From Cryptomeria japonica (lineage: Eukaryota > Streptophyta > Pinopsida > Cupressales > Cupressaceae): DNA of 64,000 bases. Made by a program: the position numbers and the translations under genes. The stretch lies in assembly GCF_030272615.1 (NCBI RefSeq), contig NC_081405.1:471126008-471190007 (forward strand). Reading direction: 5' to 3'. The notes beneath the pieces are model-generated. The model was given only the letters and a program-made list of their open reading frames with translations. It ran no database searches and was not told where the DNA came from. Shown piece by piece: positions 34,201 through 46,200 of the stretch (within the stretch, counting starts at the first letter, position 1; each line of letters opens with the position of its first letter).

Positions 34201-37200
34201 ATAGCCTTTTGTATCACTATGGATCCTGTAGCATGCTGCAGGAAATGCTCCGTGCTACAGGATGCTCATTCAGCTCTAGAAATTCAATGTACAACACTAT
34301 TTATTCCACATAAACACCATTCACAAGCATCTATTGGTAAACTATTGTGAAAATATTTCAAATTTCTCCATTTTGTATTTCCAGGTTATGTATATTCTTC
34401 TATTTTTTCTTGAAAAATAACTGTTCAATATTGACCCTTTCATAAAGTTATTGTTTCAATAGACAAGGATAGCTTCACCTTTGAGTTGGAGGAGAGTTAA
34501 TGTTGCACATGCAGCATTATGTGGAGTGGACTATCTTCTGTCACCATGTGAATTACACTTGAAGCATGTAGAACCATTTACAGCATATGATGATGCAAGA
34601 GGATAATAACAATGCAAGGCTACTTATAACCATTTCCACCTCACAAGAATAATTAAATTAAATAATATTTTATTATTTAATTTCTTTGTTAACCCAAGTT
34701 TCTAGAACAGGGACAGTAAGGGATGGGAGAATGAGCTTCGGGGATGACTTTTTTTTGAGCCAATTTTGGGGATGGTAGGGGATGGCTATATTAAAAAAGG
34801 GAAAAATTTTAAATATATAGAGAAATTTCAAATATTCATATGATAACATTGATAAATAATTCTTCATATACATTATCGATCCTTAATACATTATTATTTT
34901 GTTGAATTGAGAGTTCACATGAGAATTGAATAAATTAGCAAATGTCAAAACTTTATAGTTTTCATAATTCATTGTCAATATGCTTGTGATTTTAAAAAAT
35001 AGTATACAAGTTACAACAAAATGCTCAAAGGCTGCAAGTTTCGCTTTCAGCTATGATATGAAAATACAAAAACAACGAAAATTTCATTTTATTTCCTCCT
35101 CATTTAGGGTGAGTTAAGGTGTGGGAGTTGTTGGCATGTGAAGTCAGTTTTCTTTATCTAACATTGATTAAATAGTTGATGACGAAAGACCAAGCTGGAA
35201 AAATAAAAAATCTTATTATTGAAATCATGAAATTTCCAGAGTCCATAATAATATATTTGTTATTCTTCTGGATTCAACTTTGTAGCTTTTTATGCTGCCA
35301 AAAAGCTACACAGTTGAATCCAGAAGAATACCAAAAGGATCTTTTTATTTTTTTTAAAATGTTACTTTTTGGGCAAAGCCAACTGTCCCTGGGATAGTAG
35401 GGGGACGTCACAGATATCCCTACCCATCCAGCTGTCCCCTTTTTCTTTCTGGCACATCCCCAAGTTTTCGAGACATCCCTTGTGGTTTTTCAAAATTTTG
35501 GGATGGCCTAGGACATCCCCTAGGCATCCCCGTCCTTGGAATGTTTCGAAAACAAGGAAACACCGAAAAATGCTGGAAATGTGTCCCTGGGTTTTGTTGT
35601 GAGGTATTCACACAACACCCCATCACAAATGGGGACCCCCACTTTTTCGCTTTCTAGGTTAGTCCTCTTAGCTTAGTTGTTAGTTGTTGTCGAGTCTTTT
35701 CTATTAACCTTTTGTGTGTACTTGCTCAAGAGCTGATCAAGTCTCTCTATTAAGGATGAAGTGAGGTTCAACACCCCCTTTGCCCAGCCAAGGCATAATC
35801 ACTTCCACTTCTCCTAGCACGGTTAGTGGGTGCCCAAGCCCGATCACACCCATTCCCATTTCCCATCATTGCCATTACCATTTCACCATTCCATTTCCTT
35901 CTATTTCTACCTCCCCTAACACTCTCCACTTCCATTTACCATACCTTCTAACACATCTACCTTCCTATCCTCTATCCTCCATCCACCTTTTTTACCCCAT
36001 GCCTTAACCTCCGTCACATCTCTACATAACCTACCACTTCCATGTCCCTTACCTTACATCCCATCTTCTAACCTATACCTTTACCTACCTAACCCTCTCC
36101 CCATCCTAGTATACTCATCCACTACCCATCATCTACATTTACACCTACATCTTCTACCCTCCTATCTCTATACCCCTTAGCCTACAACATCCTAACCTCC
36201 TTACCTACTTAATTATTCCCATTTCCCATCTTTATTCCTAATTACCTTCTTCCTACCCATACCTTTCCATCTTATCACCGACCCCCATCCTAGCCTACCC
36301 ATATCCTATTCGTATCACCCACCCCCATCCTAGCCTACCCATATCCTATTCCTATCCTAACCTACCACCCTACCACCTTACCCTTTTTCCTTGCCCCTTA
36401 TAACTCCCATTATAGCCTACATCCCCTTTACCCTTTCATTAGCCCCTTATACCTCCCACTCCACTTTATCCATCTTATCACCTACCCCCATCCTAGCCTA
36501 CCCATATCCTAACCTACCACCCTACCCCCTTACCCTTTTTCCTTGCCCCTTATAACTCCCATTATAGCCTACATCCCCTTTACCCTTTCATTACCCCCTT
36601 ATACCTCCCACTCCACTTTATTCCCCAACATATCCTAACTCCTTCCAACCCCTTTTACCTCCCACATCCTAAACCTCATTCCCCCCCCACGTATCTCCTA
36701 ATTCCATCATTTATATCCCTTATGTCCCCCTTTTCTCCAACATCCCAATTCCATCATTTATATCCCTTATGTCCCCCTTTTCTCCAACATCCCATTGCCC
36801 CTCTTTCTCCACGTAGCAGCTACCCTTAACATTTCCTACCACTCCCCCCTCATATTTCTCTCCACCGTATCACATTACATTTTGGGCCCCACAAATTCTA
36901 AAATGGAGATCTAAAAGGTTTTCTTAAGACATAGAGTATTTCATTCTTTTCCCTCTCTACCGTATAACTGTTTGGGCCCACAAACTTTAAAGAAGGAAAT
37001 TTTAAAAGTCTCCACATGCTTTGCCACATCGTTGCTTGGGCCCCACCAGACTCTAAGGTGGAGATTTAAAAGTTTCAAGACATTTTTTTTGAGAGAAAGA
37101 AAAGAAGAAAGCATCCACCTCACCATTTCCTTGCAAGGTATGGAGTTAATGATAAGGAAGCTAGCCCTTGAAATTAAAGACGTGTCCTTTAGACGAGAAC

Positions 37201-40200
37201 CATTTGGGATTTAAATTCAAATGAAGTAAATCAAAGCAAATTCAAGTCAGAGTATAAAAGAGCAGAAGCAAATAACAACATAAAGGAGCAAATCCATATT
37301 AAGGAAAATCAGATTCGAAATTTATTTCCAGATTTGAGAAAACATTGTTCTCTTTCTAGTATCTTGATCAGAATATGTTTGTTTCCAGGTTTAATGGGAG
37401 CAAGGATGCATGGAGCATGGAACGAAGGAGATCAATCAAGAATTCAGGTTTCACATTCAATACAGGGAGAGTGAAGAACTCAGAAATGCAAATTTTAATA
37501 AGGATGAAATTCGCTCTTACAAGTCACAAAGATGGAGGTTAAAATCTAAGTCTCAAAGAATCGAACCTCCAAGAATGTAAATTGAAACGCTCAAGTACTG
37601 AAGTCAAAAGGATGAGCAAATTACTATGCAAGTAAGATCAAAAGGGAAGCAAATATCATCACAAATGCCATGTGCACTGCTATAAGTTTGGAGCGAATTT
37701 TTCCAAGCATGTACCTTGCTAAGGGTTACGAAGCGAACTGTTATGTAAGCTTGTCCTTAGGCTGGTCATAGAGCGAAAATGCATTATAGGGCCTGTCCTT
37801 AGGCTGGTCTTTGAGCGAATTCACCTTTTGGAGCTTGTCCTTAGATTGGTCAGAGAGCAAAATTTACAATATAGGCACTGTCCTCATCAAGAACCTGGAG
37901 CGATTTGATGTTGTCTCCTTGCTGATCATAGAGTGAACTAGAATGTGCCTTGATCCAAACTTTGTTCTAAGAATCATACCTTCTCCTTGCTGATGGTCAT
38001 TGAGCAAATTTAGATATGTCTTTGCCTTTTCCTTAGGCTGGTCAAAAAGAGAATTTGGAGTTGTCCTTAGGCTGGTAAGAGAGCGAACCTTATTTGGAGC
38101 CTGTCCTTACCTTGGTCTTGGAGAGAATTCACCTTTTGGAGCTTGTCCTTAGAGAGGACACAGAGCGAACTATACTTTAAGTCCTATCCTCATCAAGGTC
38201 ACAGAGCGAAAATTGTATTTTGGGCCTGTCCTTGGAAAGGAGATGGAGCGGACTGCTTGCTTTGACTTTGTTTGCCAATGAGACATTAAGCGAAGTGATG
38301 AAAAAGCGTACCTTGCAAAGGTTGAGGAGCAAAAAATGTTGATATAGGTCCTGTCCTCATCAAGGACAGAGAGCAAACTACCTTAAGAGGCTTGTTCTTA
38401 GAAAGGACAGGGAGCGAGTTTGGTATAGGTCCTGTCCCTAGCAAGGATGTAGAGCGAACCCCTTGTCTTAGTCTTGATCCCCATATAAAATGAGACAAGT
38501 TAATGATAGTATACCTTGCAAAGGCCAGCCAGCAATGACTTCATATAGGTCCTGTCCTTAGTAGGGTCAAGGAGCGAAAATTTTCATTTAGGTCTTGTCC
38601 TTGAGAAGGATGATGAGCGAATTTGTCATTTAAGTCTTGTCCTCTCAAAGGACAGAGAGCAATTTTTTCCACATAGGTCTTGTCCTTGGGGAGGACAAAG
38701 AGCGAACTTGTCACGAACCATGCCTAATCTATGTATAATAAAACCAAATGTAATAGAAATCATAATTTGTGAATACAATGGTTTAAATTCTAATCCATAA
38801 ATCTTTTGTGTACCTTTATATTGATGTATTATATTTTGGTGTATTATTTTGATTTATTATATTGATGAATTATTAATTTGATTATTCTAATACATTTAAA
38901 TTGATTTATTATTTGCTAATTAATAATCAGTAATTGATTGTATGATACACCGATTAAAAAATAATAATAATAATAGTAATAAACAAATAAATTAAAATAA
39001 TAATAATAATAAACAAATAAAATAAATAATAATGATGAGAAAATATTCCTATGTTAAATCAACAAAGAGATAATAACATAACAACGAATAATATTAAATA
39101 CCAAAAGTATCGGATCTTAATTATAATGCAAGAGAGGGACGTGACCTTTATTAAAGCCACGTCTCTCCCCAAGGGGCATCGGACCCATTAGTATAAGACC
39201 TGGGTTGCACACGAAAGAAGGGGGGAGAAAAAAAAGGCGAACAAAAAGAAGAAAAGGAGGTACGGCAGACAAGAAAGAAGAATTTGGGGCAGAATTAAGT
39301 GAAGGAAAATTCCAGCGGTGGCAGTCCAGCCTGTCACAAAGGGACAACAACAGTCAGCAAGGAAAAGGTAAGTATGACCTGACGCTATTACCTAAGTTTC
39401 AGGTTTCATACGTAATAAGTAATTTGTAGGACATGTAGAATGCTGAGTTAAATATATTCCAATATAAATAAAATAATATAGAATTCAGTCAATAACTATA
39501 ACATAGTCCAGCAGTAGGGTCTGCTGTTAATACAATTTAATATTGGTAATGCAAACAAAATAAATACAATTTAATGCAATTGATACTAATAATTTAAATC
39601 AACATACTGATTACAAATGGCAGTTCAATAAATTAATACAAAACATTGATATAGTTTGATACTATCAAGAATATCAATAATGGTAATAATGAAGCAATGC
39701 AAATTTTCCAAATGTAATGATAACATAATATGTGGACAAATCACTGAATAATTAATTGACGATGTAATTTAAATAAGCCATATTAAATTTAATTACTTAA
39801 CCTATAGATGGCAGTGAGCTTATCCTTCGTCTTTCTCTAATACTTGCAAAGATAGGGAGTGTGTGGGGGAAAGGCAGAGTAAATCGGTCACATGATGAAA
39901 ATGTCCCAAGACGGGTAGTAAACCCTGAGGGAGCCGCATGTAGACCGTGTCATGCGCCCTTGGCACGGTAAATCTTCCATCTGGTAAGGATTAGCAGAAT
40001 AGGGAAGAAGAGTCTCATGCAATCTATGGGGTGTAAATCATACAACACAAATTTACAATCCTTTTAACTTATTGGAAATACTTTAGCATTTCATTATGGG
40101 CATAAGTAAATGATTGATAGGTATGCATAGTATTAGCTATGGTTGGATAATATGAGAAAAGATCAATTTTGTATAAAGGATGAGCTCCTATTCCTAGATC

Positions 40201-43200
40201 CTAAAATTATTGCTTTATTTATGTTTTAGGGTGATTTTAGGAAGGGGGCATCACAGAACTTGACCATTTAGGGCGTGTCCTTAGCAAGGACATGGAGCGA
40301 AGTTCTTGTCTAAACCTTGTCCTTGGAAAGGACATAGAACGATTTTCTTCCTAAAAGAATTAACCTTTCAAGGGTCCAAGGGCGAATGTCCTCCCAAGGG
40401 TCCTAGAGTGAATTCAAGTGTTTTGCTAGAGCAAGTTAGCCTTGCACCCAAATGACATGATCTTTACCCTAAGCACCTATAAAGGAGAAGTATTTGTGAG
40501 CAGACCTACTGAATCTGAACAGCAAGACAGCGGATTTCTCCAGCTAGACATCAAATTCTGTCAGCACATTAGCGAGTTTTATCAGAATATAGGTGAGTTG
40601 CTGCAGCACAAGGGCAAAATTAGACATTAAAGGAGCGGACCTGATGATCAAGAAAGACAAATTAAGCATTGAAGATGTGGATCTGACATTTAGGAGGAGC
40701 GAATTCATCAAGAAGACAACAAATTTGCTTCAATCAAGGAGTGACCCCTTCTATAGATGCTCTTGTTAAACCTGCAAATTACATCAAACTAGGAGGTTAT
40801 AATACAAGGGATATCATTTGATGCTTGGTTATTTGTTTTGCAGGAGATGAAGAAACAAATGGAGGAAGATTGGAGTAAAGACCCCAAGGAAAAAGTTTCA
40901 ACACCAAGGACACGATATAAGGAAGACCTCTTCAAGAAGCTCCATCAGCATCAAGAACACCTCAAGTGCATGAAGAAGATTTAGAGTACTAAGCACCTAC
41001 AAGCAGTAGAGCGGAATATCTTCAAGGTTCTCATTCTATCACATTGGCATGGGGAGATCATAAGATGGCAAAAGGGAGATCATATTACCATTCCAAGGCA
41101 AGATAGACAAGCAAGGATTGGAGGTTGACCACGATGAATACTTGCTATCACCACTACTTTGAGCAGGCTTGTAATGTCAAGTATCAAATCTTCCAAACCT
41201 ACAAGTGCAAATTGAGGTGGAATCCTAGTCATCGTCCCAATCACCACTCACCAATCAAGGAGGGTCTACATCAACATGTCAAGATACAATGTATTTGATT
41301 CCTCCATGATGGCACAAACTCTGAGGCACCTACCCCTGATATCTATTGGTCCACCCTCATGAAATGTAATTTTCTCATTGGCTAGGGAGAGTTTGTTGTA
41401 ACAAACCCTAATTAGGGTTTTCATTGTAAAATCCTGGCCATTGATCTGAGCCGTTGAATTGTATTGAGAGCACTATAAAAGGCTTAAGCTGTATATTTGT
41501 AAAGGTTAATAGCTAATAGTGAGTTAATAGTCAGTAGATAGTCTTAAGATAATAGAATAGAAGTTAGAGTAGAGTAGTGTTGTTCTCTTAGTCTTTTAGG
41601 TTCCTGGCTTTTAGCCTTTGCATTTGGAGTGTTGTCAGAGAGATCATTAGGATAGCAGGCTTTGCTTAAGTTGAATTGGGTCAGTAGGTGGATCTCCTCA
41701 AGAGGTCGGGTCAATTGAGTGATTAGGGGTTATTTAGATCATTCCTAGGGTGTTTTTTGTGTACTATTCGATCGCACTTCAAGTTGCTAAATCAAACCTT
41801 GGTTGAATGCATAATGTCCTCCTAGGTCCCATCCCTTACATCAAGGACAAAGCGAATTCGCCTCGAGAAGTCTAGAATGTCATCCTGATCCTCAAATGTC
41901 CTGAAATTTGGCTAAGTCTGGAATGTCATCTTGATCCTGAAATTTGACTGTCTGGAAAATTGAAGAATCCTCCAAAAGCTAGATTTTGCATTATAACTCC
42001 TGGAGGTCCGAAACCACTCTCAAACATCCTGACAATATATATGGAATATAACTTAAAGTATAAGAAAGAAGAAAGATTAGCTTATATTCCATATATGAAT
42101 CCTGACGGAGAGACTAAAATGTCAAATTTTGCTCCTGACCCTTCCAAAGGGTCCAAAGCGAATTTCAATTTCACTCCTGACCCTTCCAAAGGATCCAGAG
42201 CGAATTCCCTTATATCTCCCTTCTTGGTCTTAATTTGCCTCATAAACCTTGTCCTTATGGCGTAGTTGAGAGAGTATTGAGGTGTGAAACAAAGTGAAGT
42301 GATGAAAAGTAAGGAATTTGAGTATAATTGCAAATTTCACTCTTGACCCTTCCAAAGGGTCCAGAGCGAAATTCATATAAGACCCTATTTTCTTCACAAA
42401 ATCTTGAAGGAAGTGAATGCCAATTTAAGTTGGATGATGATAGGCGGAGGCCTAAGAAGTTATATCCAAGCCAAGGAAGGGAGAAGAAGAGTAAGAAATG
42501 AGCTCAAGGAAGAATTTCGCTCCTGACCCTTCCAAAGGGTCCAAAGTGAAATTCACATAACCTTTATTTTCTTCCTTGTTATGGCCAAGTTTTGGATTTT
42601 TAAGCCATGGTTGGAAGGACTTTGATGCATTCTTACCTTTGAAAGGTGAATTGAGGCGATGGAATAGTGAAAATAAACCCAAGGTAGGAATTTCGCTCTT
42701 GACCCTTCCAAAGGGTCCAGAGCGAAATCCTCAATTTGACCCCCTATTTTGCCTAAGACGTTGAAAAGACCTTGTTTTGAGCTAAGTGGATGGCAAATGG
42801 ACTTGATTGTGGTGAGGAGAGGTGAGTTTGATCAAATTGAAGGTAAATTGAATGGAAGAAGTGAGAAATCAACCTAGAATGGAAATTTCACTCCTGATCC
42901 TTCCAAAGGGTCCAAAGCAAAATTCCCCATAAACACTATTTTCTTGTTTAGACTAAAAACCTTGTTCCTTGGACATAGTGGGGGCAAATGGACATGTTCT
43001 TGCCTTAGGAAGTGAATGAAAGCATTGAAAAGTGAGGATTTTGTCCAAGATTAGGAATTTCGCTCCTGACCCTTCCAAAGGGTCCAGAGTGAAATTCTCC
43101 ATAAACCTCATTTTCTTCCTTGTTTGGACCAACATCTTAGTTCCTTGGGCATATTTGGAAGTGGATTGACATGTTTTTGCCTTAGGAAATGATTAGAAGT

Positions 43201-46200
43201 GAAGGAGTGAAGGATTTTGTCCTAAATCATGAATTTTGCTCTTGACCCTTCCAAAGAGTCTAGAGTGAATTTCTCAAAATCACCTAATTTACTCACAATG
43301 GAGGCTAAAATATGAATTCCTAGGCCTTGGTGAAGAGAAGACTAGCATATACTTGCCTTGGGAAACAATTTGGAGTAAGGAAATGATGGAATTGTGTCCT
43401 AATCATGAATTTCGCTCTTGACCCTTCCAAAGGGTCCAGACTGAAATCTTAAGATAGCCTAATTTCTTGCCAAAAACACTTTGAAATTGACATCACTTAA
43501 AGGGCTAGTTGAGAGATCATGATGGGAGAAGGTTTGAAGGTTAAGTCCAAAATTGTGAAATGTTGAAAATGAGGTCTAATTGAGCAAAATAGCAAAAATC
43601 GCTCCTAACCCTTCCAAGGGGTCCAGAGCAAAATTCCCTATAGGGCCTGTCCCTAGAGAGGATCCTAAGCAAATTCCATTTTGATGCCTTCTTATTAATG
43701 ATTTAAGGTAAGAAATGCTATGATCAGGATAAATATATCATGTGTACTTAATCATCTTTTGGTTTTGTTTTGCGAATGGAGGAGGATCGGGCCAAGACAA
43801 GGACGACCTATTCCAGTCCCATCATCATCAAGGACACTCCAAATGCATGGAGGAAGACTTCAAGTGTTCGAGAAAAGCATTGGGAGATTTCAAGTGTTCA
43901 AGGAGTTCCAAGCAATCCTCAAAGACTCCATTCTACCACATGATGACAGAGAAGAATGACCTTACCAACACTTCAAGGTGAGGTATGCTACTGGAGAAAG
44001 AAAACTTGACAGTGAGGAGGCCTCATCAAACACATGGGAGTCAAGGAGGTACATCATTCATTGAGTCAAAAGACAGAGGAGGATCAACCAAGACACAAAC
44101 GCCAAACAAGGTGGCGTCTTAGTCACTGTTTCTCTAACTAGATTGGTCCACCTCAGCATGTCCAGATTCAATGTACCTAATTTATCAGGGATAGCACAAA
44201 CTTCGGTGTACCTACCCCTGCTTCCTATTGGTCCACACTCATTAAATGTAATTATTTTATTGGCTAAATGAGTTTGTTGTAACAAACCCTAATTAGGGTT
44301 TTCCATCTTGTAATCCTAGCCATTGATTGTAAATCAATCAAAGCCATCAAATTGTAAGGAGCTCCCTATATAAAGCCCTGGCTCTTCATTTGTAAAGGTT
44401 AATAGTCAGTGAATAGTAAGAGATAGTCAATAGTTAGTAGTGGTAGTTCAAGAGCAATTAGTTTTTAGGGTAGAGTAGAAAGAGAAGGCAAAGATTGTTG
44501 TCAAGACATTGTTGCTAAAGACATGTAAACTTCATTGAAGAAATGGTGAATTCTATGTGTTGATTCAACAATTTACATGGTCTCTATACTTCTCAAATTT
44601 AATTTCATGTTATTAGATGAATGGAAGGAATTTGTATGATCAATGGTGAAATTTGTATATCCATACTACTAGCAGTTTGTTGATTGCAAACTTGCCTTGC
44701 GTAGTCAACTGGAATCATTCAGCTTAAGCTTAACTTCAATTATCGCTTCTTCATCGATACGCATCAACCTGACAGTGTCTATGCTTGTAGCAATGATTTG
44801 AACATCATAAAGCTATCCTTAGAAGATCGCACTAGCCTTGTGGAGATGATCATAGCATGTCAAAGCAAGACTTAGTTAGAGTTTCATCAAAGGCTAAGTT
44901 ACCGGTACTTCACATTTTCCCCATGAATCCGGATGCGGTGCGTATCGGATTCGGATTCGCCTTGGAATCTCTGTGGATTCGGACAGGGTACCGATTTTTC
45001 CCCCCTGAAACGTATCCGATATTTGACTCACGAATCCCGACGCATCCGGTGTAGACGTGGCGATTCCATACGGTTTTTTTTACGAATCCGCATCATTCGC
45101 AAATTTCGAGGGTTTCTTTCACGGGTCGAATATGTCGTTTAACATTTAAAACCCTAAAGAAAAGGCAAAAATAAAAAATCGTGAAACCATTTCACGCCAC
45201 GCATGGTGAAAAAGGAAAACCGAAAAAATTAAAAATCGCGAAAGTTTGAACGCGTGACGGCACAGGGGTTTGAGGAGGCGCGACGACAGGAGGCGCCACG
45301 GCAGGAGGGCGACGCAGACACAGAGGACGAGAGGTGCGTGATGACGGCAGGAGGGCGACGCCACGGCAGGACGGGAGGCGCGCGACGACGGCGGGAGGCG
45401 CCACGGCAGGAGGGCTTCGGCATCAGGTTTGAAATTAATTTTTTTATTATAGTTTGCTATAGTTTGTTAAATTTTATTATAGTTAAAAAAATTTATTAGT
45501 TTGTTAAATTTTAATATTTATTATAGTTTTTTTTTTTTTTTAATAGTTTGCTAATTAAATTGTTTGTTAAATGAAAACAAACAATCTAATAAAAATATAA
45601 TTTTTCATTAGATTGTTTGTTTTCATTTAACAAACAATTTACAAACTATTAAATAAAGTTAAACTATAATAATTTTTTTTAAAAACTACTCATATTTAAA
45701 ATATTAAAAATAATAATAATTTAATAATAGGTATATTTTAATATTTTTTAAAAACCTAATAACTTTCATAATTATAATAATTTCACTTTTATTTTAAATA
45801 AATTATTAAATTTAATTTTATATATTTAACATTTATAATCTATTGTTTAATATTAAATATTAATATTTTTTTTTTTAATTTGTTGTAGAAATCATAATGG
45901 CAACGACTACTAGCTCTACTCCTCAACGGACTTTCAAAACTGACCCAAATTCACCTTTATGGAAATATGTCAAAATAATAGACCAAGTAAAAGGTGGTGG
46001 AACATTTTTATGGATATGCAACTTCTGTAGTACGAAAAAAAACTAGCTTCTACAGTCGTGTCAAAGCCCATTTTTGTGCCATTCCCCAACAAGGAATCAA
46101 ACCATGTCTAGGAAAGAATGGAAATGGGATGTCACCTCAAGAAATAGCAGGATATATTAGAGAGCAAGAGGAAGCAAATGCAAGAGTTGGTCGTGCCTCA

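Noticed and set aside
34708-35391. Candidate hAT-like miniature element with CAGGGACAGT at both ends
   Set aside because: Flanking 8-bp sequences TTCTAGAA and GGATAGTA do not match, and CATCCC motifs continue past the proposed right end.
35780-36007. 75-aa Pro/Ser/His-rich ORF
   Set aside because: Product of the G-depleted tract; composition explains the open frame.
37690-43640. CRISPR-like array of palindromic repeats with spacers
   Set aside because: Repeats are degenerate, units are of uneven length, the context is a plant LTR, and no cas genes are present.
45146-45499. Pro/Arg-rich ORFs on both strands near the hAT 5' end
   Set aside because: They come from the CpG-dense tandem repeat; open in several frames because of composition.
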